64,000 nt of DNA from Alcaligenaceae bacterium (GTDB lineage Bacteria; Pseudomonadota; Gammaproteobacteria; Burkholderiales; Burkholderiaceae_B), in contig JAJUFT010000002.1 of the NCBI GenBank assembly GCA_029263615.1, forward strand, positions 1 through 64,000. The letters are read 5' to 3'. Each line of letters begins with the position of its first letter. Positions within the stretch are counted from its first letter, which is position 1. The position numbers and the translations under genes are program-made. This document shows, piece by piece, positions 52,692-63,288 of this stretch. A model generated the notes under the pieces. That model had not been told where the DNA came from. It did not search any database and was given only the letters and a program-made list of their open reading frames with translations.

Positions 52692-54887
52692 ATGGATTGG
52701 AACGCCTGGCGGCGTCGCTGGCTGACAGAGCCACTGTATCGGCGGTTGCGCAATGGCGTCTCGCCGTTCACGCGGTTTCAGCAGGATGTGCTGGAAGCAG
52801 GCGAACCATGGTGGGAAGCGCAACTGCTGTCGGGTACACCGGACTGGAGTGCGCTCACCTATGTGAGACCGGCCACGCTTTCCGCCCGTGAAAAAGCGTT
52901 CCTGGACGGGCCGGTCGCGGCCTTGTGCCGTCTACTCGAGGTCACCTCCAATCGGGGTGAATCGCTGTCCGACGAAGCCCTCTGGCAGCTGCTTCGCGAA
53001 GCGCGTTTTGAAGCGATGGCGGTGCCGGCCGAATTCGGGGGGCATGGCCTGGGCGCATGGGCCCAGTCCGAGGTGCTGAGGCAGGTGGCCTTGCGCTCTG
53101 TGGCAGTCGCTCATCTGCTGGCCGCCCGTTTTGTCTTCAGCCCGGCCGCCCTGCTTCGGATGGCGGCGTCGCCTTCTCAGCAGGAAACCTGGCTACCCCG
53201 TCTGGCCGCGGGGAACGCCTGCGCGGCGATGGCATCCTTTGTGGTCGAGAACGACATCGTGCCCATCCAGGCCACCGGTGTTCTGCTACAGACTCCCGAC
53301 GAGGAGCTGGTCCTGCGCCTTAACTGGAGCGGTGCACGTCATGCACCCGGTCCGCGTCCCGATCTGCTCGTTCTTCCTTTTCGCCTGCATGATCCTGACG
53401 GACTGCTGGGCACGCCGGGTGCGCGCGGCGTGTGCGTGGCCTTGCTGGACACGACATTGAGCGGGGTGATTCACCAGCCGTCCCTTTCGACTTCCCTGCC
53501 GGAAGCGGGCAGGAGCGGCCGTCCCTTCGCCCCTGCCGGGGCGCGCGGCGGCTCCTTTGACGGATGCGACGTGTCCTTGCCGGTGAGTGCCTTGCTGGGC
53601 GAGCGTGAGGGCTGCGATCAGGCATTGTCCGCCCTGCTGGCGTTCCAGTCCGTGGCCAAGGGCATTGCCCTGCCCGCACTCTCGACGGCGTCGATTTCAC
53701 TGGCAGCTCATGCCTCCAGTGCAGTGCTGCGCCTGCAGGCCGAGGGAACGGGTTGCGCCATGCTGGGGGCACGCGGGCGTCTGGGGCGGCTTGCCGCCAC
53801 GACCTACCGGGTCGAAGCGGGGCGCCGCTTTCTATCCGGGGGGCTGGACCTCGGCTATCGCCCGGTGCTGGCGGCGGCGCTTTTCGACATGGCCATCTTC
53901 GACGACATGCGTCTGGCCGTGGGCGACAGCATGGATCTTCTGGGCGGCGCCGGGCCGACGCCTGCGCTGACAGAATGGCAGGAAGGGCTGCATGAGTTGC
54001 TGCCGGCCCTCTTCGGCCTGGACGCCCTGGCGCCGCAGGCGCGCAACACGCGTGTTCTGGCGCTGGGCGTGTTGCGGGTGCATCCGCTGCTCAGGCAGGA
54101 AATCGAGGCCCTGGACGAGGCCGATACCGAAGCGGGCTGCGAAGCCTTCGATCGCCTGCTCTGGAAGCATCTGTTCTTCGCCTGTAGCGGCCTCATGCGT
54201 GCAACGGGCCGGGCCTGGAGTGCCGGGCGTCTGTCATCCGTGCCGCGGTTGCTGGGGCCGGTGGCCAGACACTATCGGCGCATCAACCGCTATGCCTCCG
54301 CGCTGGCGGCGGTGGCTGAGACGCTTCAGCCGGGCGCCCGCCCGGTCCATGCACGCAACGAGCCGGCCCTGGAGCGCCTGTTGCGTGGCTTGGCGCATCT
54401 CATGTTGCTCAGTGCTGTGCTGAAACGCTGGCAGGACGATGGCCGTCACGATGCCGATCTGCCTTTGGTGGAATGGTGTGCCGCCGATGCCTGTCACGTC
54501 CTCGATACCTTGCTGGGAACGCTGCTCGAAAATCTCGGCATCAAGCCTGCCGGCCTGGTGCTGCGCGGCATGCTGCTGCCTCCGTTCCTGCGTGCAGCGC
54601 CCCCGGATGACGCCGTGACGCTGGCCTGTGCGGAGCTTCTGCTGCGGCCCTCCGATACGCGCGAACGTCTCGTGGGAGCGGTATGGGCCAATCATGGCCT
54701 GCGGCATCTCGAGGCGCTGGAAAAGGCCTTCGAGTGCGTCGTGAATGTGCATGAATTGCGGGAGCAGATTCGGCAGGCTGGCTTGCAGGATTGGCGGCAG
54801 GCGCATCAGCGTGGCGGACTGACCGATGCCCAGGCCGAAGCCCTGGAAGCCGCCGAAGCTGCCGTGTTGGCCGCGCTCAGAGGGTGA
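52692..54887 (+). CDS. FadE-like acyl-CoA dehydrogenase homologue with degenerate flavin/catalytic motifs
   Basis: AGEPWWEAQLLSGTPDWSALTYVRPATLSAREKAFLDGPVAALC and HLMLLSAVLKRWQDDGRHDADLPLVEW align with E. coli FadE; ATG 52692 with GGAAG RBS. Confidence 0.8.
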   Translation: MDWNAWRRRWLTEPLYRRLRNGVSPFTRFQQDVLEAGEPWWEAQLLSGTPDWSALTYVRPATLSAREKAFLDGPVAALCRLLEVTSNRGESLSDEALWQLLREARFEAMAVPAEFGGHGLGAWAQSEVLRQVALRSVAVAHLLAARFVFSPAALLRMAASPSQQETWLPRLAAGNACAAMASFVVENDIVPIQATGVLLQTPDEELVLRLNWSGARHAPGPRPDLLVLPFRLHDPDGLLGTPGARGVCVALLDTTLSGVIHQPSLSTSLPEAGRSGRPFAPAGARGGSFDGCDVSLPVSALLGEREGCDQALSALLAFQSVAKGIALPALSTASISLAAHASSAVLRLQAEGTGCAMLGARGRLGRLAATTYRVEAGRRFLSGGLDLGYRPVLAAALFDMAIFDDMRLAVGDSMDLLGGAGPTPALTEWQEGLHELLPALFGLDALAPQARNTRVLALGVLRVHPLLRQEIEALDEADTEAGCEAFDRLLWKHLFFACSGLMRATGRAWSAGRLSSVPRLLGPVARHYRRINRYASALAAVAETLQPGARPVHARNEPALERLLRGLAHLMLLSAVLKRWQDDGRHDADLPLVEWCAADACHVLDTLLGTLLENLGIKPAGLVLRGMLLPPFLRAAPPDDAVTLACAELLLRPSDTRERLVGAVWANHGLRHLEALEKAFECVVNVHELREQIRQAGLQDWRQAHQRGGLTDAQAEALEAAEAAVLAALRG

Positions 54888-54900
54888 GCGCGGCGCAATG

Positions 54901-54928
54901 AAAAAGGGCGCGGCAGATGCGCCCTTCT
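54901..54928. terminator. Terminator hairpin between convergent genes
   Basis: aaaaagggcgcggcagatgcgcccttct. Confidence 0.65.
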
Positions 54929-54933
54929 CGTCC

Positions 54934-55329
54934 TCAGTCGACGCGTTCCTTGCGCTGAATGAGCTCGATCTTGTAGCCGTCCGGGTCTTCGACGAAAGCA
55001 ATGACTGTCTGCCCATGTTTCATGGGGCCGGCTTCGCGTGTAACTTTGCCGCCGCGCGCCTTGATGTCGTCACAGGCCTTGTAGGCGTCTTCCACTTCGA
55101 TCGCGATGTGGCCGTAGCCGTCACCGAGGTTGTAGCTGGGCGTGTCCCAGTTGTGGGTCAGTTCGATCACCGCGCCGTCGGCTTCGTCCTGGTAGCCGAC
55201 GAAGGCCAGGGTGAATTTGCCGTCGGGGTAGTCCTTGCGGCGCAGCAGGCGCATGCCCAGGACCTCGGTGTAGAAGGCCAGCGACTTCTCGAGATTCCCT
55301 ACGCGCAGCATGGTGTGCAGAATACGCAT
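54934..55329 (-). CDS. gloA: Lactoylglutathione lyase (glyoxalase I)
   Basis: [46 protein letters not shown]. Confidence 0.97.
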   Translation of the reverse strand: MRILHTMLRVGNLEKSLAFYTEVLGMRLLRRKDYPDGKFTLAFVGYQDEADGAVIELTHNWDTPSYNLGDGYGHIAIEVEDAYKACDDIKARGGKVTREAGPMKHGQTVIAFVEDPDGYKIELIQRKERVD

Positions 55330-55364
55330 TCAATACTCCTGTGAAAAATGACGGGGCAGCGCGC

Positions 55365-56255
55365 TCATAACAGAGGCAGGCTGCCCGGATGGTGAGGTTT
55401 CAGTGCCTGTCGGGCGCGGGCAAAGTCGGGGAACAGACGACCGACTTCCCGCCAGAACTCAGGCCCGTGATTCATGTGTCGAAGGTGGGCCACTTCGTGC
55501 GCCACCACATAATCGACCACTTCAGCAGGCAAGTGTATCAGCCGCCAGTTCAGCATGATGCGGCCATCGCTGCTGCATGAACCCCAGCGGGCGCTGGGGG
55601 CGGCCAGTCGCCAGCTGCGGAACGAGACCCCGGCGAGCCGGCAATAATGGAGCAGCCTGGCCTCGAAGTGTTCGACGGCCTGGTTCTGCAACCAGCCGTA
55701 GACCCGTTCACGGATGCGGTCGGCACCGCTGTCGGCCTGCAGCGGCAGCAACAGGGTGTCCCCGGGTGCGGGCTGCCGCGGATCGCCATCATAGCGCGCG
55801 TAGCCCACATCAGGGCGTACTTGCAGCGACACGTAGACACCCAGATAGGGGAAGCGGCCCCCATTCTGCCAGTGGGCTTCTGCCGTGGCCAGATGCTGCT
55901 GGCGTTCGTGCAGGCTGCGCAACTTGCGGAGGATCCAGGGCGCCTTGGCCCGGATGACTTCCTCGAGCTGCTTGCGCGACACCCAGGCCGGCGTTGTGAC
56001 GAGCAGACCATCGTCATTGATGGTCAGACCGACGGTCTTGCGGCGCGAGGTTCGCAGCATGAAGCCAATGGGCTGCAGGGGCGTGTCGACTTCGACCCAG
56101 CGATGGCCGGAGGGCAGGCGGGCCGGTGGCGTGATGGGTACACGTGGCGGGGCGGGGAGGCGGGAAGCGGGCTCAGGCGGCCCGCTGGCGCGTTCAGGCG
56201 AGCGCGGGAGGGCAGGAGCGCTGTCGAACAGCGCGAGCTGCTCATGCGCCGCCAT
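55365..56255 (-). CDS. YgjP/DUF45 family metal-dependent hydrolase
   Basis: RSRKTVGL-type N-region and DYVVAHEVAHLRHMNHGPEFWREVGRLFPDF zinc motif. Confidence 0.9.
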   Translation of the reverse strand: MAAHEQLALFDSAPALPRSPERASGPPEPASRLPAPPRVPITPPARLPSGHRWVEVDTPLQPIGFMLRTSRRKTVGLTINDDGLLVTTPAWVSRKQLEEVIRAKAPWILRKLRSLHERQQHLATAEAHWQNGGRFPYLGVYVSLQVRPDVGYARYDGDPRQPAPGDTLLLPLQADSGADRIRERVYGWLQNQAVEHFEARLLHYCRLAGVSFRSWRLAAPSARWGSCSSDGRIMLNWRLIHLPAEVVDYVVAHEVAHLRHMNHGPEFWREVGRLFPDFARARQALKPHHPGSLPLL

Positions 56256-56970
56256 AGCGCTCCGGGTTCAAGACACGCATTTCCGCTTCGATCCAGGCTT
56301 CCACCTCGCGATTCACTTCGGCTGCCTTGCGACCCTCGGTGGGGATGGGAGGGCCGAATGAGACGGTGACGAGACCGGGTTTCTTCAGGAACGCCCGGCG
56401 GGGCCAGCATTCGCCGGCATTCAGCGCGATCGGGATCACTGGTACCTGCGCGGCCGTCGCCAGTAGGGCGCCCCCCATTTTGTAGCGTCCCGCCTTGCCC
56501 GGGGCGATGCGGGTGCCTTCGGGAAACAGCAGCGGCCAGCGACCTTCCTTGAGGCGTTCCTGACCGACGCGGATGACCTGATCCACGGCATCCCGCCCCT
56601 TAGCACGATCGATAGGGATCATGCGCAGCAGGGCCAGGCCCCAGCCGAAGAAGGGAATCCGGTGCAGTTCGCGCTTGTAGACGAAACAGACATTGCGCGG
56701 CATGTAGCCCGCAAAGAACATGGTTTCCCAGGCAGACTGGTGTTTGGAAAGCAGCACGACAGATTGGTCGGGGAGGTTTTCCCACCCCTTGACCTGCCAG
56801 CGGATGCCCAGGATGACCTTGGCACCCCAGACCGCCAGCCGCGGCCAGCCGACCGTCAGACGATAACGGATGGGCAGCGGCAGGGGAGCCCAGATCAGGC
56901 AGGCGAAGGCATAGGGAATGACCGTGACGATCAGGAAAATCTGATAGATCAGTGCGCGCACGTAGGCCAT
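56242..56970 (-). CDS. plsC: 1-acyl-sn-glycerol-3-phosphate acyltransferase
   Basis: SKHQSAWET (HX4D-like variant), FPEGTRIAPGKAGRYKMGG motifs. Confidence 0.92.
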   Translation of the reverse strand: MAYVRALIYQIFLIVTVIPYAFACLIWAPLPLPIRYRLTVGWPRLAVWGAKVILGIRWQVKGWENLPDQSVVLLSKHQSAWETMFFAGYMPRNVCFVYKRELHRIPFFGWGLALLRMIPIDRAKGRDAVDQVIRVGQERLKEGRWPLLFPEGTRIAPGKAGRYKMGGALLATAAQVPVIPIALNAGECWPRRAFLKKPGLVTVSFGPPIPTEGRKAAEVNREVEAWIEAEMRVLNPERYGGA

Positions 56971-56971
56971 G

Positions 56972-57511
56972 TCAGTCCTCCCTGAGCCATTCGTCAACGA
57001 TGGCCGCGAGACTGTCACGAACTTCGGTGCCTGGCGGCAGCCCGCCTTTTTCGAGGGTGCGCAGCCCTTTGCCGGTCCGCACCAGCCAGGGCTGGCAGCC
57101 CAGGGCCGAAGCGGCCTGCAGGTCGCGCAGGGAATCACCCACAGCGGGCACCCCTTCCAGAGTGATGTCGTAGCGACAGGCGATGTCTTCGAACAGGCCG
57201 GGCGCCGGTTTGCGGCAACGGCAGCCGTCGTCAGGCCCGTGGGTGCAGACGAAGATGGCATCCAGGTGGCCGCCGGCCTGCGCAATTTCGCGACGCATCT
57301 TGGCGTGGATGGCGTTCAGCGTGTCCATGGTGAACAGACCGCGGGCCAGCCCCGACTGGTTGCTGGCCACGACCACCCGCCAACCCGCCCGGGAGAGCCG
57401 GGCGATGGCATCGAGGCTGCCCGGCACCGGGACCCATTCCTCCGGCGACTTGATGAAGGCGTCGCTGTCTTCATTGATGACGCCGTCGCGATCGAGAATG
57501 ACCAGTTTCAC
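56972..57511 (-). CDS. gmhB: D-glycero-beta-D-manno-heptose 1,7-bisphosphate 7-phosphatase
   Basis: LVILDRDGVINEDSDAFIKSPEEW, SNQSGLARG, CRCRKPAPGL motifs. Confidence 0.94.
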   Translation of the reverse strand: MKLVILDRDGVINEDSDAFIKSPEEWVPVPGSLDAIARLSRAGWRVVVASNQSGLARGLFTMDTLNAIHAKMRREIAQAGGHLDAIFVCTHGPDDGCRCRKPAPGLFEDIACRYDITLEGVPAVGDSLRDLQAASALGCQPWLVRTGKGLRTLEKGGLPPGTEVRDSLAAIVDEWLRED

Positions 57512-59649
57512 TGTGCCAGCCTTGAAAGGTCGGCCACCTGGTTCATGCTGCGATGCAGCTGATTCAGGAGGGCCAGGCGATTCCGACGCACCGCCGGGTC
57601 GTCCACCATGATCATGACATCATTGAAGAAAGCGTCCACGGCACTGCGCGTTCCGGCCAGGGTGGCCAGGGCACCACTGAAATCACCGGCCTCGAACTGC
57701 TGCTGGGCTACCGGCGCCAGCTCGGCAATGCGGGCGGCCAGCGCGCTTTCGGCCGCTTCTGCGTACAGCGAGGGATCGGCCTCGCCGAGATCGCTGTCGG
57801 CCTTCTTCAGCAGGTTGGTGATGCGCTTGTTGGCGGCAGCGAGGCTCTCCGCCTCGGGCCGGCGCGCAAAATCGGCGCAGGCCTGGATGCGGCCGAGCAC
57901 CTGATGCAGGGGCGGCTGCAGGACCAGCACCGCGTCCACCACATTGCGATCGTGGGCGGCCAGCTGATTGCGGTAACGCTCGTAGATGAAGTTGGCGACG
58001 GCCTCGGCGGTGCCCTCGGCCAGGGTGCCGTCCTCGAAAGTGCCGGCGGTGAAGGCGAGGAGTTCTTCCAGACGCAGCGTGTCGTGATCGTTCAGGGCCA
58101 GCAGGCCGCCCGCGGCGAGTTGCTCCCAGGCGCTGATCAGCCCGAGGGCGGCGCGGCGCAGGCCGTAGGGGTCGCGTTCACCGGTGGGAACGAGTCCGAT
58201 GCCCCAGATGCCCATCAGCACTTCCAGGCGTTCCGCCATGAACAGTACGGCACAGGTGCGCGATGCCTCGGTGACGGGGGCGTCCAGCCGGATGCGATAT
58301 TGCTGGCGGATGGCTTCGACCACATCGGCGGCCTCGCCGTCCGCCTCGGCGTAGTAGGCCCCCATGATGCCTTGCAGCTCGGGGAATTCGCCCACCATGC
58401 TGGAGTTCAGATCGGCCTTGGCGAGCAGGGCGGCACGGTCGGCGCGATCGGCATCGGCGCCCAGCTGGGTCGCAATGTGCGCTGCGATGCGACGGATGCG
58501 TTCGACGCGCTGGCGCACCGAGCCCAGCTTGTTGTGGTAGACGCTGGCGGCCAGTTGCGGCACGCGGTCTTCCAGCCGCATGGCCCGGTCGGTTTCGAAG
58601 AAGAACTGGGCGTCGGCCAGGCGCGGACGCACCACGCGCTGATTGCCTTCGATGATGTGCGAGGGGTCGGCCACCCGCATATTGCTGACAATCAGGAAAC
58701 GGTGGGTCAGCTTGCCGGTGTTCGGCTCGAACAACGGGAAATACTTCTGGTTGAGCCGCATGGTGAGGATCAGGCATTCCGGCGGCACGCGCAGGAACTG
58801 CGGGTCGAATTCCCCGACGTACACGGTGGGGTGTTCCACCAGGGCCGTGACTTCATCCAGCAGGGCGTCGACTTCGGCGCCCTCGCCGATGGTGGCACCG
58901 AGCGTTTGCGCCTGCTTGTGCAGCTGTTGCAGGATGTCGGCGCGGCGGGTTTCGAAGCCGGCCATGACCTTGCCCTGCTCGAGCAGCTGGAGCTCGTAGC
59001 TTTCTGCGGAAGTGATGTCCAGCGTGCCCTCGGACATGAAACGGTGGCCTTCGGTGTGACGGCCGGCCTTGAGCCCGAGCGCGGCCACGGGAACGACCTC
59101 TTCGCCCCAGAGCGCGACCAGGCCGTGTGCGGGACGGACGAAGCGCACACTGGTGACACCGTCGGCGAGCTGGTAGCGCATGACCTTGGGAATGGGCAGC
59201 TGCGCAATGGCCTGTTCCAGCGCCTTCTGCAGGCCCGCTGGCAGCGATTCGCCGGCCGCCACGCCGCGGGCATACAGGACATCCTGCTTGCCGTCGGATT
59301 CAATGATGAGGTCATCCACCGATAGGTTTTCCAGCCCCTTGGCCTGCAGCTTCTTCAGCAGGGCAGGCGTCATCTCGCGCTCGGTGGTCAGGCCGACCTT
59401 CACGGGCATGAGCTTTTCGGTGAAATGCTGTTCGGGCGCCTGGCCCATTACCGCATCGAACACGGCAGCCAGACGACGCGGTGTGGCCAGCGGCCGCACG
59501 GTGCAGCCTTCCGCCAGCAGATGATGTTGCGCCAGCGAGGCGCGCAGCGATTCGGCAAAGGACTGCCCGAGCCGTTGCAGGGCTTTCGGGGGCAGTTCTT
59601 CGGTGAAGAGCTCCACCAGCAGGGGACGAGTACTGGGCTGCGAGGTCAT
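57508..59649 (-). CDS. glyS: Glycyl-tRNA synthetase beta subunit
   Basis: LLVELFTEELPPKALQRLGQSF; downstream partner of glyQ. Confidence 0.97.
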   Translation of the reverse strand: MTSQPSTRPLLVELFTEELPPKALQRLGQSFAESLRASLAQHHLLAEGCTVRPLATPRRLAAVFDAVMGQAPEQHFTEKLMPVKVGLTTEREMTPALLKKLQAKGLENLSVDDLIIESDGKQDVLYARGVAAGESLPAGLQKALEQAIAQLPIPKVMRYQLADGVTSVRFVRPAHGLVALWGEEVVPVAALGLKAGRHTEGHRFMSEGTLDITSAESYELQLLEQGKVMAGFETRRADILQQLHKQAQTLGATIGEGAEVDALLDEVTALVEHPTVYVGEFDPQFLRVPPECLILTMRLNQKYFPLFEPNTGKLTHRFLIVSNMRVADPSHIIEGNQRVVRPRLADAQFFFETDRAMRLEDRVPQLAASVYHNKLGSVRQRVERIRRIAAHIATQLGADADRADRAALLAKADLNSSMVGEFPELQGIMGAYYAEADGEAADVVEAIRQQYRIRLDAPVTEASRTCAVLFMAERLEVLMGIWGIGLVPTGERDPYGLRRAALGLISAWEQLAAGGLLALNDHDTLRLEELLAFTAGTFEDGTLAEGTAEAVANFIYERYRNQLAAHDRNVVDAVLVLQPPLHQVLGRIQACADFARRPEAESLAAANKRITNLLKKADSDLGEADPSLYAEAAESALAARIAELAPVAQQQFEAGDFSGALATLAGTRSAVDAFFNDVMIMVDDPAVRRNRLALLNQLHRSMNQVADLSRLAQ

Positions 59650-60557
59650 TATGCGACCTCCAGGGCGGAACGGTTGGCCAGCATGGGAAATCCTAGTTTC
59701 TCGCGAGAATCGTAGTAGGCCTGGGCCACTGCGCGTGACAGATTGCGGATGCGGCCAATGTAAGCGGCGCGCTCGGTCACGCTGATGGCTCCACGGGCAT
59801 CCAGCAGGTTGAAGGTATGAGCCGCCTTGAGGGTGGCTTCGTAGGCGGGCAGGGCGAGCGGCACTTCGATCAGCCGCTTGGCCTCTGCTTCATAGTCATT
59901 GAAGTGAGCGAACAGCATGTCGGTCGAGGCGTGCTCGAAGTTGTAAGTGGACTGTTCGACCTCGTTCTGGTGGAACACATCGCCATAACGCACGGCGGTG
60001 CCGTCTGCGTGGTGGGTCCAGACCAGGTCATACACGCTTTCCACCCCTTGCAGGTACATGGCGAGACGTTCGAGACCGTAGGTGATTTCGCCGGTCGTCG
60101 GGTAACAATCCAAGCCACCGACCTGCTGGAAGTACGTGAACTGGGTCACTTCCATGCCGTTGAGCCAGACTTCCCAGCCCAGACCCCAGGCGCCCAGCGT
60201 GGGGTTTTCCCAGTCGTCTTCGACAAAGCGGATGTCGTGCACCTTGGGGTCGATGCCCAGCGCCACCAGCGAGCCCAGATAGAGATCGATGATCTCGGGC
60301 GGGGCGGGCTTGAGCACGACCTGATACTGATAATAGTGCTGCAGGCGGTTGGGGTTCTCGCCGTAGCGCCCGTCCTTGGGGCGGCGCGAAGGCTGGACAT
60401 AGGCGGCACGCCAGGGCTCAGGCCCGATGGCGCGCAGGAAGGTCGCCGTATGCGATGTCCCCGCGCCCACTTCCATGTCGTAAGGCTGGAGCAGTGCGCA
60501 GCCCTGCTTGTCCCAGTACTGCTGTAGTGTGAGGATGATCTGCTGAAAGGTGAGCAT
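59649..60557 (-). CDS. glyQ: Glycyl-tRNA synthetase alpha subunit
   Basis: [49 protein letters not shown]. Confidence 0.98.
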   Translation of the reverse strand: MLTFQQIILTLQQYWDKQGCALLQPYDMEVGAGTSHTATFLRAIGPEPWRAAYVQPSRRPKDGRYGENPNRLQHYYQYQVVLKPAPPEIIDLYLGSLVALGIDPKVHDIRFVEDDWENPTLGAWGLGWEVWLNGMEVTQFTYFQQVGGLDCYPTTGEITYGLERLAMYLQGVESVYDLVWTHHADGTAVRYGDVFHQNEVEQSTYNFEHASTDMLFAHFNDYEAEAKRLIEVPLALPAYEATLKAAHTFNLLDARGAISVTERAAYIGRIRNLSRAVAQAYYDSREKLGFPMLANRSALEVA

Positions 60558-60814
60558 GAGGGTATAGGCCCGTTCAAGGCATGGTTGGCCGCAAAATCCT
60601 GTGATTTTAGCGCCTACGTCAAGGCGTGGGCTGCAGCGGGCAGCCGGAGCCGTTTGGCGGAGCCGGTACCGTGGGCGCGGCCCCGCGGCGGGCAGCCGAA
60701 GAATGGTCGTATGATATAGGGTTGTCCAAGCCTGCTGAGCCGGCCCTGCAGCACACCGGCCCGGAGTCCAGGCATCATCACTGCGGTTTCGCCGCCTCAT
60801 TCAAGGAAGCCCGT

Positions 60815-61582
60815 ATGTCAGAACTGGTCAAAGCCGAAGTCGTCGACAAGATTCTCGTCATCACCATCAATCGACCGGAGGCGCGCAACGCCGTCAACCT
60901 GGAAGCGGCCGAACAGCTGGCCGCCGCGCTGGACAGGCTCGATAACGACGATGCACTGGTGATCGGCGTGCTGACCGGTGCCGGCAACACCTTCTGTTCA
61001 GGCATGGACCTCAAGGCCTTCGCGGCCACCGGCCAGCGTCCGTATGTCGGCGACCGTGGTTTTGCAGGCATCTGCGAGCGTCCGCCGCGCAAGCCGTTGA
61101 TCGCGGCCGTGGAAGGCTACGCCCTGGCCGGCGGGTGCGAAATCGTGCTGTCATGCGACCTGGTGGTGGCCGCTTCGAACGCCACCTTCGGCGTGCCGGA
61201 GGTTAAGCGCGGGCTGGTTCCCGGTTCCGGCGGCATGGTGCGTCTGCCCTCGCGCATTCCCTATCACATTGCCATGGAGGCGGTGCTCACGGGCGACATG
61301 TTCCCCGCCGAACGTTTCCATCACTTTGGTCTGGTGAACCGCCTCACTGAGCCGGGCCAGGCACTGCAAGGTGCGCTGGCGCTGGCGCGCAGCATTGCCG
61401 CCAACGGCCCGCTGGCAGTCCAGACGGCCAAGCAGATCATTGCTGAATCCCGGAACTGGCGGCCTGCCGACATGTTCGATCTGCAGCGTCCGCGCATCGC
61501 CCATGTGTTCACGTCCGCCGACGCCAAGGAAGGTGCGACCGCCTTCGCCGAAAAGCGTCAACCCGTCTGGACCGGCAAATAA
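60815..61582 (+). CDS. Enoyl-CoA hydratase/isomerase (crotonase) family protein
   Basis: ITINRPEARNAVNLEAAEQL, FCSGMDLKAF, LAGGCEIVLSCDLVVAASNATFGVPEVKRGLVPGSGG. Confidence 0.93.
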   Translation: MSELVKAEVVDKILVITINRPEARNAVNLEAAEQLAAALDRLDNDDALVIGVLTGAGNTFCSGMDLKAFAATGQRPYVGDRGFAGICERPPRKPLIAAVEGYALAGGCEIVLSCDLVVAASNATFGVPEVKRGLVPGSGGMVRLPSRIPYHIAMEAVLTGDMFPAERFHHFGLVNRLTEPGQALQGALALARSIAANGPLAVQTAKQIIAESRNWRPADMFDLQRPRIAHVFTSADAKEGATAFAEKRQPVWTGK

Positions 61583-61614
61583 TTCCCCCTTTCCTCGTTT
61601 CCCGAGCTCAAGTC

Positions 61615-63144
61615 ATGACTACCCTGATCAAAGAAGACGATTTCATCCAGTCGATCGCCGATGCGGTCCAGTTCATCAGCTACTACCACCCGGCCGACTA
61701 CATTCAACATTTGGCGCGCGCCTACGAGCGTGAGCAGAACCCGGCGGCGAAGGATGCCATTGCCCAGATCCTGACCAACTCCCGCATGTGCGCGGAGGGC
61801 AAACGCCCCATCTGTCAGGACACCGGCATTGTCAACGTCTTCCTCAAGATCGGGATGGACGTCCGTTTCGACACCCGTCTGAGCATCCAGGAACTCTGCG
61901 ATGAGGGCGTGCGCCGCGGTTATCTGAACCCGGACAATCCGCTGCGGGCGTCGGTGCTTGCCGACCCCCTGTTCACCCGCAAGAACACGCGTGATAACAC
62001 CCCCTGTATCGTCAATGTGGAGCTTGTGCAGGGCGATCGCGTGGATGTCCAGGTCGCGGCGAAGGGCGGTGGCTCCGAGAACAAGACGAAGTTCGTCATG
62101 CTCAACCCCAGTGACTCGCTGGTGGACTGGGTGCTCAAGACGGTGCCGACCATGGGTGCCGGCTGGTGCCCGCCCGGCATGCTGGGCATCGGCGTCGGCG
62201 GCACGGCCGAGAAAGCCATGACCATGGCCAAGCAGGCCCTCATGGAAGACATCGACATGTTCGAACTGTTGCAGCGCGGCCCACAGAACAAGCTGGAAGA
62301 ACTGCGCATCGAGCTGTACGAAAAGGTCAACGCCCTGGGCATTGGCGCTCAAGGGCTGGGCGGCCTGACCACCGTGCTGGACGTGAAGATCAACACCTTC
62401 CCCACCCACGCGGCCTCCAAGCCCGTGGCCATGATCCCCAACTGCGCGGCGACCCGTCACGTGCATTTCGAACTGGATGGCTCCGGTCCGGCCGTCCTGA
62501 CGCCGCCGGCCATGTCCAATTGGCCGGACGTCAACTGGGCGCCCGACTACAACAAGTCCACTCAGGTGAACTTGGACACGCTGACGGCCGAAGAAGTTGC
62601 CAGCTGGAAACCCGGCCAGACGCTGCTGCTGTCGGGCAAGATGCTGACTGGCCGCGACGCCGCGCACAAGCGGATCCAGGACATGCTGGAGAAAGGCGAG
62701 CCACTGCCCGTGGACTTCACCAATCGCATCATCTACTACGTGGGGCCGGTCGATCCCGTGCGCGACGAAGTCGTGGGCCCCGCCGGCCCCACCACGGCCA
62801 CCCGCATGGATAAGTTCACGGACATGATGCTCGAGAAAACCGGCCTGATCGCCATGGTCGGCAAGGCCGAGCGCGGTCCGGTCGCCATCGAGTCCATTCG
62901 CAAGCACAAGTCTGCCTATCTGATGGCCGTGGGCGGTTCTGCCTATCTGGTCTCCAAGGCGATCCGCCATTCCCGCGTGGTCGCATTCGAGGACCTCGGC
63001 ATGGAAGCCATCTACGAGTTCGAGGTGAAAGACATGCCCGTGACCGTGGCGGTGGATGCCACCGGCGAGTCGGTGCACCAGACCGGTCCTGCACAGTGGA
63101 AGGCCCGCATCAGCGAGATGATCCCGCTGGTCGCGGCGAACTGA
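61615..63144 (+). CDS. Class I fumarate hydratase
   Basis: RPICQDTGIVNVFLKIGMDV, AKGGGSENKTKFVMLNPS, CPPGMLGIGVGGTAEKAM motifs. Confidence 0.95.
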   Translation: MTTLIKEDDFIQSIADAVQFISYYHPADYIQHLARAYEREQNPAAKDAIAQILTNSRMCAEGKRPICQDTGIVNVFLKIGMDVRFDTRLSIQELCDEGVRRGYLNPDNPLRASVLADPLFTRKNTRDNTPCIVNVELVQGDRVDVQVAAKGGGSENKTKFVMLNPSDSLVDWVLKTVPTMGAGWCPPGMLGIGVGGTAEKAMTMAKQALMEDIDMFELLQRGPQNKLEELRIELYEKVNALGIGAQGLGGLTTVLDVKINTFPTHAASKPVAMIPNCAATRHVHFELDGSGPAVLTPPAMSNWPDVNWAPDYNKSTQVNLDTLTAEEVASWKPGQTLLLSGKMLTGRDAAHKRIQDMLEKGEPLPVDFTNRIIYYVGPVDPVRDEVVGPAGPTTATRMDKFTDMMLEKTGLIAMVGKAERGPVAIESIRKHKSAYLMAVGGSAYLVSKAIRHSRVVAFEDLGMEAIYEFEVKDMPVTVAVDATGESVHQTGPAQWKARISEMIPLVAAN

Positions 63145-63161
63145 TCCGGCCTGCCGCCCGC

Positions 63162-63198
63162 AAAGCCCCTGCTTCCGCGTTACGGAAGCGGGGCTTGC
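63162..63198 (+). terminator. Hairpin after fumarase gene
   Basis: aagccccTgcttccg-cgtta-cggaagcggggctt long stem. Confidence 0.6.
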
Positions 63199-63288
63199 AG
63201 AAAAACGAATTCAAAAGTGCGTGGGCGGCTGGCACGATGAGGGCTTTACCGGCGGGCCGGGTGGGCCCGCCACTACCCAGGAAGCACC

